This document shows, piece by piece, positions 1-11,342 of a DNA stretch of 64,000 nucleotides (positions within the stretch are counted from its first letter, which is position 1; each line of letters starts with the position of its first letter). Source of the DNA: Streptomyces sp. SAI-135 (GTDB lineage: Bacteria; Actinomycetota; Actinomycetes; Streptomycetales; Streptomycetaceae); contig NZ_JARXYP010000002.1 in NCBI RefSeq assembly GCF_029893805.1, positions 7,564,001 to 7,628,000 of the forward strand, given 5' to 3'. Made by a program: the position numbers and the translations under genes. Under the pieces are notes generated by a model. It was not told the origin of the DNA, ran no database searches, and was given only the letters and a program-made list of their open reading frames with translations.

Positions 1-177
1 GCCCAGGCCCCGCTTCCCGGAAGCGGCGAAAGCGGGAGTGGCCGCCGACCCCAGCGCGAAGGCCGCGCCGAACAGGCCCGCGCGGCGCAGGAGTCCGCGT
101 CTCGACACGCCCTGCGCGTCGAGGTCGGCGGGGGAGACGGAGGGGTCGGCCCAGGAGGGGAGCTGCTGCTCGGTCAT
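1..177 (-). CDS. Tat-exported protein, N-terminal fragment (cut by window edge)
   Basis: Only the first 59 codons lie in the window; the gene continues past base 1. The N-terminus has a twin-arginine signal: VSRRGLLRRAG with arginines at residues 26-27, then a hydrophobic stretch and an AxA-type cleavage region near residues 48-52 (AFAA). It is therefore probably exported folded through the Tat system. The ATG at 175-177 is preceded by a GAGG ribosome site. It lies 19 bases after the stop of the secreted metallophosphoesterase gene on the same strand, so it is probably the last visible gene of the same operon. The mature part is missing, so no function can be assigned. Confidence 0.75.
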   Translation of the reverse strand, partial: MTEQQLPSWADPSVSPADLDAQGVSRRGLLRRAGLFGAAFALGSAATPAFAASGKRGLG

Positions 178-196
178 GGTGATCCTCAGGAAGGGG

Positions 197-2059
197 TCAG
201 TGAGTCATGAAGGACGAGACGGGCAGCGCCCGCGACACGATCCGGACGTCGCCGAGGCGGCCGTAGAAGATCTGGTCGATCTTGTCTGCGTAGGTGTAGC
301 CGCCCAGCAGCCAGGGCCCGCCGACCGAGGTGATCCCGACGGCCGGCGCCTTCGGGTTGCGGACGACCGGGCAGCCCTGGACGTACAGCGTGGTGTGCTT
401 CCCGTCGTTGACGACGGCGAGGTGCCACCAGGTCTCCAGCGGGGTCTCCTGGCCCCAGTTGGTGGCGATGCCCTGCTGGTTCAGTGGGCGCATGGCCCAC
501 TGCGGCTCGCGGTCGTTGGACAACGACAGCGTGGCGAGCGGCTCGTCGGGGTCGTCCGCCGTCTTGCCCGCGGCCCCGCCGGTACCCCGCCGACTGACCA
601 GTCCCGCCCAGGCGTTGTGGTCCGGGTCCCAGTCGGCGGGCATGCGGTAGAACACCTCGATGGTGTAACCGTCCCTGAACAGCGCCGAGTTGAGCGGCGC
701 CTTGTCGACCGTCTGGAGATACGCGCCCTTCAGCGGCGACTTCCAGCCCCGGAACTCCAGGCTGCCGTGACCGGGCTGGTCGGGGTGGTGGTCGGCGGAC
801 CAGCCGAGCGAGCCGCCGCCGACCGGGACCACGGTGAGGTCGTTGCCCTTGCCCGAGAGGTCACGGACCGTGCCGGAGACGGCCGAGTCGAAGCGCCAGT
901 ACGCGGCCGTACCCGGTATGAGCATCTTGGACGCCGGTCGGGCCGCCCGCGCGGGCACCGGGTCGAAGCCCGCGAAGCGCTCCGCGAAGTCGATGGCGAC
1001 GGTGAACCGGTCGGCGTCGCCGCTGAGTTCGATCTCCTGCCGCTCCAGCTCGTTGAGGCCCTCGGCGGCCCGGCCGAGGATCCACGGGGAGACCGTCTCC
1101 ACGTCGATCACCCCGCGATCGAGGTCGAAGCGGTACAGACGGATCATGGCCGCGCCGCCGAAGTACCGGTTCTGGTAGTTCGTCAGGTGCAGGTGGACGT
1201 CGTTGCCCGCCGTGTTCTTGCGGGTCGCCCGGCCGGCCGGCCAGTAGTGCCCGTTGAGGGTGAGGAAGATCTGGTCGTGGTCCTTGACCAGCCGGTCCCA
1301 CAGCTGCTGCCCGTACGCCGACAACTGGTCGTCCGCGACGACGAGTTCGTGCGTTGTCAGGATCACCGGCGTCTTCGGGTGAGCGGCCAGGACGCTCTTC
1401 GCCCAGGCGTGTCCCTGGTCCGAGAGCCGCCAGTCCAGCGCGAGGACCATCCACGCGCGGCCCGCGGCCCGGAAGAGGTGGTAGGTGTTGTAGCCGTCGG
1501 GGGAGACCCCGCCGAAGGTCCTGTGGCCCCGGAACCGGTCCGGGCCGAACACGTCCAGGTACGGGGTCGGACCCCGCTGGTCGGTCGTGGACGACTTCAC
1601 GTCGTGGTTGCCGGCGAGGACGCTGTAGCCGACGCCCCGCCGGTCGAGGAGCTCGAAGGCGTCGCTGATCGCGGCGAACTCGGCCGTCGCCCCGTTCTGC
1701 GTGAGGTCGCCCAGGTGGGACAGGAAGACGATGTTCTCGTCCTTCCCGTGCTCCAGGAGATAGCGCAGCGAGGCCTCGACGGGCGCCTTGTCGATGCTCG
1801 GCCCGTCGAAGAGGTACTGCGTGTCGGGCATGACGGCGAGCGTGAAACGCCGGCTGTCGGTGTCGGGACGCCGGCCGGACGCGGAGGCGGCCTCGGCCGT
1901 GGCGGATGACGCGGAGGCGGCCTCGGCCGTGGCGGCGGGCAGGGCGGCGCCCGCCGTGGCCGCGGCACCCAGCAGCGCCGTGGCCCGCAGGAAACTGCGC
2001 CGGCCGGCACCGGCCTGCGCGGCCTCCTGGCCGTGGTCGTGCTCATGCGAAGTACACAC
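197..2059 (-). CDS. Tat-exported metallophosphoesterase with C-terminal LamG-like domain
   Basis: A 620-residue secreted phosphoesterase. A Tat signal (RRSFLRA, arginines 20-21, then an Ala-rich core) leads into a calcineurin-like fold: the first metal-binding Asp in MPDTQ (D79), HLGD at 115-118 and GNHD at 150-153. The C-terminal part, roughly residues 385-600, looks like a concanavalin/LamG jelly-roll (alternating strands, GYTIEVFYR, WWHLAVVNDG), which in this family often binds glycans. The GTG start has a GGAG site just upstream and gives the complete Tat motif. It sits 37 bases behind the beta-galactosidase gene, apparently in one operon, so it may remove phosphate from a glycan or sugar phosphate outside the cell. 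The linker after the signal peptide carries a recent 30-base duplication. Confidence 0.88.
   Translation of the reverse strand: MCTSHEHDHGQEAAQAGAGRRSFLRATALLGAAATAGAALPAATAEAASASSATAEAASASGRRPDTDSRRFTLAVMPDTQYLFDGPSIDKAPVEASLRYLLEHGKDENIVFLSHLGDLTQNGATAEFAAISDAFELLDRRGVGYSVLAGNHDVKSSTTDQRGPTPYLDVFGPDRFRGHRTFGGVSPDGYNTYHLFRAAGRAWMVLALDWRLSDQGHAWAKSVLAAHPKTPVILTTHELVVADDQLSAYGQQLWDRLVKDHDQIFLTLNGHYWPAGRATRKNTAGNDVHLHLTNYQNRYFGGAAMIRLYRFDLDRGVIDVETVSPWILGRAAEGLNELERQEIELSGDADRFTVAIDFAERFAGFDPVPARAARPASKMLIPGTAAYWRFDSAVSGTVRDLSGKGNDLTVVPVGGGSLGWSADHHPDQPGHGSLEFRGWKSPLKGAYLQTVDKAPLNSALFRDGYTIEVFYRMPADWDPDHNAWAGLVSRRGTGGAAGKTADDPDEPLATLSLSNDREPQWAMRPLNQQGIATNWGQETPLETWWHLAVVNDGKHTTLYVQGCPVVRNPKAPAVGITSVGGPWLLGGYTYADKIDQIFYGRLGDVRIVSRALPVSSFMTH
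1881..1935. repeat. Two 25-bp exact direct repeats, 30-bp period, in the metallophosphoesterase linker
   Basis: The same 25 bases occur at 1881-1905 and 1911-1935, separated by five bases. The period of 30 keeps the frame and encodes TAEAASAS twice, residues 44-51 and 54-61, just after the Tat signal peptide. It looks like a slippage-type duplication lengthening an Ala/Ser linker. Confidence 0.85.
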
Positions 2060-2096
2060 GTGTGCTCCAGGAAGAGACGTGGAAGTCGGTGAGGGG

Positions 2097-5041
<2,945 letters not shown>

Positions 5042-5045
<4 letters not shown>

Positions 5046-5992
5046 GACCGTTCCGGAGTCGGTGGCGAGGTGGGTGGTGCGGGGGCGCGGCAGGACCGTC
5101 CGTGGCCGTGCAGGACCCGGCCCTGAAGGCCCCAGGCCGGGTCGACGGGGATCCCGAGCCGGTCCAGGACCGTGGGGGCGATGTCGATCAGACGCGGGGT
5201 GTCGAGCCGGGTGCCGCCGGGCATGCCGGGCTCGGCCAGGACGACGAACACCTCCCGTTCGGCCCGGGTGTCACCGCCGTGGCCGCCGGTGTCGAGGTGC
5301 CCGTGGTCCGTGGTGACCAGCACGGTCCAGCGCTCCCGGGCGCGGGCCGGGTCCAGGCGCCGGTTGCCGATGGCCGTCACCAGCCGTCCGAGGTGGGTGT
5401 CCTGGGTGAGCAGGGCCCGGTCGTAGGCGGGGCTGTGCGGGCCCTCGGCGTGGGCGGCCTCGTCGGTGGCGCCGAAGTACACGAACACGGCGTCCGGATC
5501 GTCCTGGGTGAGCCAGTGCTCGGCGGTACGGGCGACGAGGCGGTCCGCGGTGCCGTAGCCGTCCGTCTCGCCGTCGTAGCGCACCCGGCGGCCGACGGCG
5601 GGACCGAGGGTGCCGCGCCGGATCAGCTCCGGCCAGGACACCGCGGCCGCGGTGCGCAGCCGGCGCCGGGCGGTGCCGGCCCGGCTGAGGAAGTCCGGGT
5701 AGCGGGCGTAGTCGGCACCGGCGAAGTCGTTGCCCCGCACCCCGTGCCGGTCGGGCCACACCCCGGTCAGCACGCTCGACCAGCCGGGCCCCGAGTCGGT
5801 GTAGGCCATAACGGGGGACGGCCCGTCCGGGGCCCGGCCGTCCCTCTCGCCGTAGGGCAGCAGGCTGGTGCCGTGGGCACCCGCCGCCATCAGCCCGTGC
5901 AGCACGGGTGCCACGGCCGGGGACCGGGTGAGCAGGTCGTACCGCAGCCCGTCCATCCCCACCACCAGCACCTTGCCGACATCACGGCTCAC
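5042..5992 (-). CDS. Type I phosphodiesterase / alkaline phosphatase superfamily protein
   Basis: A 316-residue member of the nucleotide pyrophosphatase/phosphodiesterase branch of the alkaline phosphatase superfamily. Visible signatures are VVGMDGL with metal Asp14, the nucleophile region SGPGWSSVLTG with downstream PDRHGV, DEAAHAEGP, and the metal-binding TTDHGHLDTGGHGG. No signal peptide is seen, so it is probably cytoplasmic. The GTG start was chosen because GGGAGAAAGGGG stands just upstream and MSRDVGKVLVVGMDG opens exactly at the first beta-strand; a longer reading frame upstream has no such support. The start forms GTGA with the stop of a 64-codon frame, and the stop overlaps the beta-galactosidase start. 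Placement between sugar permease and glycosidase suggests it cleaves a phosphodiester in the imported glycan; this is inference. Confidence 0.87.
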
Positions 5993-6183
5993 CGCGCACC
6001 CCTTTCTCCCGGCGGCGGGCCGGCCGGCCGGGCCTCGGTGCGGGTTGTCCTGGCGGGCGTCCTGTTCGGGGCGTGGGCTGCCGTGCCATGGGCCGTCTTG
6101 CCGTGGGGCGGTGTACCGGGTGCGTGGGCGTGCCGCCGGGCGTCCCTTCCGGTCACGCGCACGGTGCCGACGTTGTGGCTCAC
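5989..6183 (-). CDS. 64-codon frame whose start duplicates that of the phosphodiesterase gene (possible relic)
   Basis: This short frame opens with GTG behind the same GGGAGAAAGGGG-type ribosome site as the next gene. Its first residues MSHNVGTVRVTGRD resemble MSRDVGKVLVVGMD, the start of the phosphodiesterase 191 bases downstream. The remainder is Pro/Arg/His-rich with no recognisable domain, and it ends in a GTGA overlap with the phosphodiesterase start. The simplest view is a partial tandem duplication of the gene's 5' end that has decayed, possibly kept because reading through it delivers ribosomes to the real start. Whether it makes a functional peptide cannot be told from sequence. Confidence 0.35.
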   Translation of the reverse strand: MSHNVGTVRVTGRDARRHAHAPGTPPHGKTAHGTAAHAPNRTPARTTRTEARPAGPPPGERGAR

Positions 6184-6211
6184 CGCCCACCCCCTTTCTC
6201 CCGGCAGCCGG

Positions 6212-7081
6212 TCAGCTGCCCTGGACCGCGCCCTCGGTGGCGCCCGCGATGAAGCCGCGGGCGAAGATGCTGAACACGATGACCAGCGGGAGCGCCGCCA
6301 TCAGCACACCGGCCATGACCATGCTGTAGTCGGTGGTGTGGCCGACGTTGAGCTGGGCGAGCTCCACCTGGAGGGTCACGTGGCCCGGGTCGGTGAGCAC
6401 GACGAGCGGCCAGATGTAGTCGTTCCAGCAGTTGACGAAGACGTAGATGGCGAGGAACGACAGCGCGGGCCGGATCATCGGCAGCGCGATGTTCCAGTAC
6501 TGCCGGAAGAACCCGGCGCCGTCGATGCGGGCGGCGTCGAGGAGTTCGTCGGGCACGCCGTTCTGGATGTACTGGTGCAGCCAGAAGATGCCGAAGGCGT
6601 TGGCGAGCGAGGGCAGGGCCAGCGCCTTGAGCATGCCCACCCAGCCGATCTTCGACATGAGGATGAACTGCGGCAGGATCGCCAGCTGGAGCGGCAGCAT
6701 CATGAACAGCAGCAGCGTGCCGAAGAGGATCTTGCGGCCGGGGAAGTCGAACTTGGCGAAGGTGAAGGCCGCCAGCGAGTCGACGAACAGCACCAGGACG
6801 GTGGTGACCGTCGCGACCATCACCGTGTTGAGCATCGACCCGAAGAAATCGATGGTGTTCAGCACGTGCCGGATGTTCTCCAGCAGATGCGAGCCGAAGG
6901 TGAACTTCGGCGGGCTCTTGTAGATGTCCTGCGTGGTGTTGGTCGCCATGACGATCGTCCACGCGAACGGGAAGACCGAGACCAGGACGGCCACGACGAG
7001 GATGATGTGCGCTGTCAGGCCCTTGGGGCGGCGAGGTCGCCTGCCGCCCGTGGCCGGGCGCGCGGTGTCGACGGCGGTCAT
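6212..7081 (-). CDS. Carbohydrate ABC transporter permease (CUT1, MalG-like)
   Basis: A 289-residue inner-membrane permease with six predicted membrane helices and the cytoplasmic EAA loop LLDAARIDGAGFFRQYWNIALPMIRP that contacts the ATPase. It forms the channel of a sugar importer together with the permease encoded immediately upstream. The ATG overlaps that gene's stop (ATGA), so the pair is translationally coupled. An upstream extension of the frame was rejected because EEG-MTAVDTARP is where homologous MalG-type proteins begin. No ATP-binding subunit is encoded in the window; many Streptomyces sugar importers share the MsiK ATPase, which is probably the case here. Confidence 0.93.
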   Translation of the reverse strand: MTAVDTARPATGGRRPRRPKGLTAHIILVVAVLVSVFPFAWTIVMATNTTQDIYKSPPKFTFGSHLLENIRHVLNTIDFFGSMLNTVMVATVTTVLVLFVDSLAAFTFAKFDFPGRKILFGTLLLFMMLPLQLAILPQFILMSKIGWVGMLKALALPSLANAFGIFWLHQYIQNGVPDELLDAARIDGAGFFRQYWNIALPMIRPALSFLAIYVFVNCWNDYIWPLVVLTDPGHVTLQVELAQLNVGHTTDYSMVMAGVLMAALPLVIVFSIFARGFIAGATEGAVQGS

Positions 7082-8085
7082 GCCTTCCTCCCCCTCGTGG
7101 TGAGGCGCCAGTTGACGGCGACGAGGATGATGATCAGTACGAAGAAGGCCCACACGATGGCCGCGCCGTAGCCGTAGTCGTTGTTGAGGAAGGCCGACTG
7201 GTAGAAGTACAGCAAGGTCGTCAGACCCGCCTGGCCCGGACCGCCGAGGTTGGCGTTGGCCGCGTTGCTGGCGAACAGGACCTGCGGTTCGCTGAAGCTC
7301 TGGAGCCCGTTGATGGTCGAGATGATGACCGTGAACAGGATGATCGGCCGCATGATCGGGATGGTGATCTGGAAGAACGTGCGGACCGGTCCCGCGCCGT
7401 CCATCTTCGCCGCCTCGTAGATCGAGCCCGGGATCGCCTGGAGACCGGCCAGATAGATGATCATGTTGTAGCCGGTCCACTGCCAGGTCATCAGCAGCGA
7501 GATGACCACCTTGATCAGCCACGGGTTGCTCAGCCACGGGACCGGCGAGATGCCGACCACGCCCAGGATCGCGTTGACCAGACCGAAGTTGTTGCTGAAC
7601 ACCGCGCCGAAGAAGATCGCGACGGCGACGATGGAGGTCACGTTCGGCACGTACAGCGCGATGCGGTAGAAGCCCTTGAAGCGGCGCACCGAGTGCAGCA
7701 GCGTCGCCAGCATCAGGGCGCCGAACAGGGTCGGCACGGTGGACAGCACCCAGATGACCAGGGTGTTGCGGATCGACAGCCAGAAGACCGGATCGTCCCA
7801 CAGGAACCGGAACTGCTGGAGCCCCACGAACTGCATGGTGCCCATGCCGTCCCAGCGCTGGAAGGCCAGGTACAGCGAGTAGAAGACCGGGAAGAACGAG
7901 AACGCGGCGAAGACCAGGTAGAACGGCGAGATCGCCAGGTACTGCCGCCAGTACGCCAGCGGCCCGCGCCGCCTGGGCCGGGGGACGCCCGCGGGCGCGA
8001 CGCGCCGCGGGCGGAACCGGGCCGGGCCCGGCCCGCCGCGGTGCTCGGGCACCGCGGCGGTTCCGGTGACCGGAGGGGACGTCAC
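7078..8085 (-). CDS. Carbohydrate ABC transporter permease (CUT1, MalF-like)
   Basis: A 335-residue permease: an Arg/Pro-rich cytoplasmic N-terminus of about 45 residues, then six membrane helices starting at AISPFYLVFAAFSFF, and the EAA loop IYEAAKMDGAGPVRTFFQITIPIMRP. It partners the MalG-like permease downstream. The GTG start lies one base after the stop of the solute-binding protein gene, so the binding protein and both permeases are one transcript. Substrate cannot be read from the permease itself; the surrounding glycosidases point to an oligosaccharide containing galactose, mannose and/or fucose. Confidence 0.93.
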   Translation of the reverse strand: MTSPPVTGTAAVPEHRGGPGPARFRPRRVAPAGVPRPRRRGPLAYWRQYLAISPFYLVFAAFSFFPVFYSLYLAFQRWDGMGTMQFVGLQQFRFLWDDPVFWLSIRNTLVIWVLSTVPTLFGALMLATLLHSVRRFKGFYRIALYVPNVTSIVAVAIFFGAVFSNNFGLVNAILGVVGISPVPWLSNPWLIKVVISLLMTWQWTGYNMIIYLAGLQAIPGSIYEAAKMDGAGPVRTFFQITIPIMRPIILFTVIISTINGLQSFSEPQVLFASNAANANLGGPGQAGLTTLLYFYQSAFLNNDYGYGAAIVWAFFVLIIILVAVNWRLTTRGRKA

Positions 8086-8086
8086 C

Positions 8087-9367
8087 TCAGCTCACCCCCT
8101 GCCGCCGGGCGATCTGCTTGGCCTGGGCGACCGCGTCCTTCCAGGCGTCGTCGGGCTTCTTGCCCTTGGCCTCGATGTTGGTCAGTTCCGTCATGAAGGG
8201 GGCCATGACGGCGGCGTCGGCGGGTGCCTCGTAGGCCACCTTGATGGCCTTGGCGGCCGGCCCGAAGACCTCGATGACCTTCTGTCCGCCGAAGAAGGCG
8301 TCGGGACCGGTCATGGCCGGTGTGGTGTACGCGGCCGGAGCGGCCGGGAAGATGGCGGCGTCCGTGAACCCGCGGGCGTCGTTGGCGGGGCTCAGGATCC
8401 AGCTGATGATCTTGAACGCTTCTTCGGGGTTGCGGCACTGCTTGGGCAGCGCCAGGTAGGAGCCGCCCTGGTTGGCCGGTCCGACCGGGTTCGCGCAGAC
8501 CCGCCACTTGCCCTTGGTCTGCGGCGCCGCCTGCTCGATGTCCAGCGCGTGCCAGGCCGCGCCGAGCTCGGTGAGCAGGTTCTTGCCGACGGCGGCGTTC
8601 CAGGTGTTGTCGTTGATCTTGGCGTCGATGCCCAGGGTGTACGGGCGCACCGCTGTCGTCCACGCGGCGCGTATGTGGTCCCCGTCGCCGATGAAGTGGT
8701 TGTCCTTGTCGATGAACCGCTGGGTGCCCTGGCCGACCGCGATGTTGAAGACGGAGCCGATGTTGTTGACCAGGTAGGTGCCGGGGTTCTTCTTCTGGAG
8801 CTGGACGCCGAGCTGGAAGTAGTCCTCCCAGGTCTTCACGAGCTCGGCGACCTTGGCGGGGTCGGTGTCCACGCCGGCCTTGGCGAAGAGGTCCTCGCGG
8901 TAGAAGAGCGCGGTGGGGCCGATGTCGATCGGGAAGCCGATCTGCTTGCCGTCCTCGGTCTGGGCGAGCTTGGTCTTCCAGTCCAGGTACTGCGAGGAGA
9001 TCTTCTTGAAGCCGAGGTCGTTCAGGTCGAGGAAGCGGTTCGCGTTGGGCAGGAAGGACGCGATGTCCTCGCCCTTGATGCCGGTGATGTCCGGCACGGA
9101 GGTGCCCGCGGCGAGGGTGGTGGTGAGCTTCTGCTTGAAGTCGCCGCCGATGGACGCCGAGGTCAGCTTGATCTCGCCGCTGAAGTGGGTCTTCGCCTCC
9201 GCGACCACCTTGTCGCTGAGCGCGCCGCCCCAGTACCACAAGGTGAGGTCCTTGCCGTTCTTGGTGCCGCCCGAGCCCGAGCCGCCGCCGCAGGCGACGG
9301 TCAGTCCGGGGGAGGCGGCCGCGGTCAGCGCGGCCGCCTGGAGGAAGCCTCTACGTGAAAGGTCCAC
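8087..9367 (-). CDS. Extracellular sugar-binding lipoprotein of ABC transporter
   Basis: A 426-residue family 1 solute-binding protein. The N-terminus LSRRGFLQAAALTAAASPGLTVAC combines a twin-arginine motif with a lipobox ending at Cys26, followed by a Gly/Ser linker, so it is likely a Tat-exported lipoprotein on the outer face of the membrane. The body has the usual features (LTLWYWGGA, then PDITGIKGEDIASFLP, FPIDIGPTALFYREDLF, EAFKIISWIL). It captures the oligosaccharide and delivers it to the two permeases encoded directly downstream. It starts 65 bases after the PfkB kinase stop. That gap has no clear terminator, so it may be transcribed both from its own promoter and from the kinase promoter. 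Confidence 0.93.
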   Translation of the reverse strand: MDLSRRGFLQAAALTAAASPGLTVACGGGSGSGGTKNGKDLTLWYWGGALSDKVVAEAKTHFSGEIKLTSASIGGDFKQKLTTTLAAGTSVPDITGIKGEDIASFLPNANRFLDLNDLGFKKISSQYLDWKTKLAQTEDGKQIGFPIDIGPTALFYREDLFAKAGVDTDPAKVAELVKTWEDYFQLGVQLQKKNPGTYLVNNIGSVFNIAVGQGTQRFIDKDNHFIGDGDHIRAAWTTAVRPYTLGIDAKINDNTWNAAVGKNLLTELGAAWHALDIEQAAPQTKGKWRVCANPVGPANQGGSYLALPKQCRNPEEAFKIISWILSPANDARGFTDAAIFPAAPAAYTTPAMTGPDAFFGGQKVIEVFGPAAKAIKVAYEAPADAAVMAPFMTELTNIEAKGKKPDDAWKDAVAQAKQIARRQGVS

Positions 9368-9432
9368 GGGTCACTCCTGTTGTTCCTGTTCGTGGTGCTG
9401 AGGGGCGTGGGACTGTGGGGGCGTTGTGAGGG

Positions 9433-10449
9433 TCAGAGGTGCCGGGGCGGGGTGACCGGGGCGTGCCGCACCGGCGGGCCGACGTCCGCCGGCAGCCGGT
9501 CGGCCAGGAAGCCGTAGGTCCTGCGCAGCTCGGGATCGGTCAGCGAGCGCCACCAGCGGTCGACGCCGTACCAGCCGGGGGCCGCGAGGGCGCCGCCGTG
9601 GTGCCGTACGGAAAGACCCGCGGCGAGGACGGCGAACCGCAGCCGTTCCTCCAGCGGCCAGCCGCCGAGCGAGGCCGCGACGAAGCTTGCGCCGAAGACG
9701 TCTCCCGCGCCCGTGGCGTCGAGCACGTCCACGGCGAGGGCCGGGACGTCCGCGTACTCACCGGTGATCTGGTCGACGGCGACCGCGCCGTCCCCGCCGC
9801 GGGTGACCACGGCCACCGGCACCAGTTCGGCCAGTGTCCCGAGGGCCGCCACCGCGCTGTCGGTGCGGGTGTAGGCCATCGCCTCGCCCTCGTTGGGCAG
9901 GAAGGCGTGGCACAGCGCCAGCTGGTCGAGGAGGTCGGTGGACCACTCCTGGGTGGGGTCCCAGCCGACGTCCGCGTAGATCAGCGTGCCGTTCGCGGCG
10001 GCCTTGGCGAGCCAGGTGCGCGGTTCGGCCTCCAGGTGGACGAGGGCCGTGCGCGCCTCGGGCGGGTCGCCCATCAGCGCGTCCTGGGAGTACGGCGGCT
10101 CCTGGCCGTGGGTGACCAGGGCCCGGTCGTGGCCGTGCGCGAGCGCGACGGTGACCGGGGTGTGCCAGCCGTCCGCGACCCGCGAGAGCGAGAGGTCGAC
10201 GCCTTCCTGACCTGCGAGGATCTCCTGGCAGTAGGCGCCGTAGTAGTCGTCGCCGAAGACCGTGGCCAGGGTGGTGCGCAGGCCGAGGCGGGACGCGGCG
10301 ACCGCCAGGTTGGCGATGCCTCCGGGGCCGCAGCCCATGCCGGCCGTCCAGATCTCCTCGCCCGGCGTCGGCGGCTTCCCGAGCCCGGTGAGGACGAGGT
10401 CGTAGAAGAGCAGCCCGGTCAGGAGCACGTCGGGCCTGTCGTCGTCCAC
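9433..10449 (-). CDS. PfkB-family carbohydrate kinase
   Basis: A 338-residue ribokinase-fold sugar kinase. The N-terminal signature GMGCGPGGIANLAVAASRLG (residues 37-56) and the C-terminal ATP/catalytic motif DATGAGD at 244-250, with Asp250 as likely base, are both intact. It phosphorylates a monosaccharide or nucleoside in the cytoplasm; related enzymes act on fructose, ribose, KDG or tagatose phosphate, and the substrate cannot be chosen from sequence alone. It heads the transporter operon and is divergent from the DeoR gene, with CTCGTCA boxes between them. DeoR-type repressors usually respond to a sugar phosphate, so the kinase product may be the inducer. Confidence 0.9.
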   Translation of the reverse strand: MDDDRPDVLLTGLLFYDLVLTGLGKPPTPGEEIWTAGMGCGPGGIANLAVAASRLGLRTTLATVFGDDYYGAYCQEILAGQEGVDLSLSRVADGWHTPVTVALAHGHDRALVTHGQEPPYSQDALMGDPPEARTALVHLEAEPRTWLAKAAANGTLIYADVGWDPTQEWSTDLLDQLALCHAFLPNEGEAMAYTRTDSAVAALGTLAELVPVAVVTRGGDGAVAVDQITGEYADVPALAVDVLDATGAGDVFGASFVAASLGGWPLEERLRFAVLAAGLSVRHHGGALAAPGWYGVDRWWRSLTDPELRRTYGFLADRLPADVGPPVRHAPVTPPRHL

Positions 10450-10460
10450 GCGATGAGCCT

Positions 10461-10477
10461 CTCGTCAAAACTCGTCA
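10461..10477. promoter_or_regulatory. Candidate DeoR operator: tandem CTCGTCA boxes
   Basis: CTCGTCAAAA and CTCGTCAATT stand head to tail at 10461-10480. The complementary TGACGAG occurs again at 10557-10563, beside the regulator's start. Three copies of one heptamer in a 120-base divergent region between the kinase operon and the DeoR gene fit autoregulation plus control of the importer operon. Confidence 0.5.
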
Positions 10478-10577
10478 ATTTCGATGACGGGAATCGTGCG
10501 CTGCTCCGCGAGATTGGTCAATACCCGAGCAGAACTGAGCATGGATTTGATTGAAGATGACGAGTAGTGTTCACGCC

Positions 10578-11342
10578 GTGCTGGCAGAACGACGACATCA
10601 ACTCATCCTGCGGGCCCTGCGCTCCGGCGGCCCCGCGTCCGTGACCGATCTCTCCGAACAGCTGGGTGTGAGCCCCGCCACGATCAGGCGCGACCTGGTC
10701 AGACTCGAGGAGGACGGGCTGCTCACGCGGGTCCACGGCGGCGCCGTCGTGGAGGAGGGCGACCAGCCCTTCGCCGAGGTCGCCGAGGTGCGCGTGGCCG
10801 AGAAGGACGCCATAGCCGAGCGGGCCGCCGCCATGGTCGCCGACGGCCAGTCGGTGCTGCTCGACATCGGCACCACCGCCTACCGGCTGGCCCGCCAGCT
10901 GCACGGCCGCCGCCTCACGGTGATCACCAGCAATCTGGTGGTCTACGAGGAGCTCGCCGACGACGAGGGCATCGAACTGGTGCTGCTCGGCGGCATGCTC
11001 CGCCGCGAGTACCGCTCCCTGGTCGGCTTCCTCACCGAGGACAACCTGCGCCAGCTGCACGCCGACTGGCTCTTCCTCGGTACCAGTGGAGTGCGCCCGG
11101 GCGGGCAGGTGATGGATACGACGGTCGTCGAGGTGCCGGTGAAGCGAGCCATGATCAAGGCCAGTGACAAGGTCGTCCTGCTCGCCGACACCGCCAAGTT
11201 CCCGGGGACGGGCATGGCGAGGGTCTGCGGTCCCGAGGAGCTGGACGTGGTGGTCACGAACGCCCCGGCCGACCCGGTGACCCGCTCCTCGCTGGAGGAG
11301 GCGGGCGTCGAGGTGGTCGAGACAGGAAAGGTGCAAGAGTGA
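10578..11342 (+). CDS. DeoR-family transcriptional regulator of sugar catabolism
   Basis: A 254-residue repressor with an N-terminal winged helix-turn-helix (ERRHQLILRALRSGG, then VTDLSEQLGVSPATIRRDLVRLEEDG) and a C-terminal DeoR sensor domain (LLDIGTTAYRLARQL, LVGFLTEDNLRQLHADWLFLGTSGV) that binds phosphorylated sugars. The GTG at 10578 gives MLAERRH, matching the usual DeoR start; an ATG at 10557 in the same frame is possible and would add seven residues. It overlaps the GH4 gene by GTGA, so regulator and enzyme are co-translated. It probably controls both the divergent importer operon and its own glycosidase operon through the TGACGAG boxes. Confidence 0.9.
   Translation: MLAERRHQLILRALRSGGPASVTDLSEQLGVSPATIRRDLVRLEEDGLLTRVHGGAVVEEGDQPFAEVAEVRVAEKDAIAERAAAMVADGQSVLLDIGTTAYRLARQLHGRRLTVITSNLVVYEELADDEGIELVLLGGMLRREYRSLVGFLTEDNLRQLHADWLFLGTSGVRPGGQVMDTTVVEVPVKRAMIKASDKVVLLADTAKFPGTGMARVCGPEELDVVVTNAPADPVTRSSLEEAGVEVVETGKVQE

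Noticed and set aside
38..1909. Plus-strand frame of 623 codons
   Set aside because: It lies opposite the metallophosphoesterase, which has intact metal motifs and a Tat signal; the plus-strand product has no domain.
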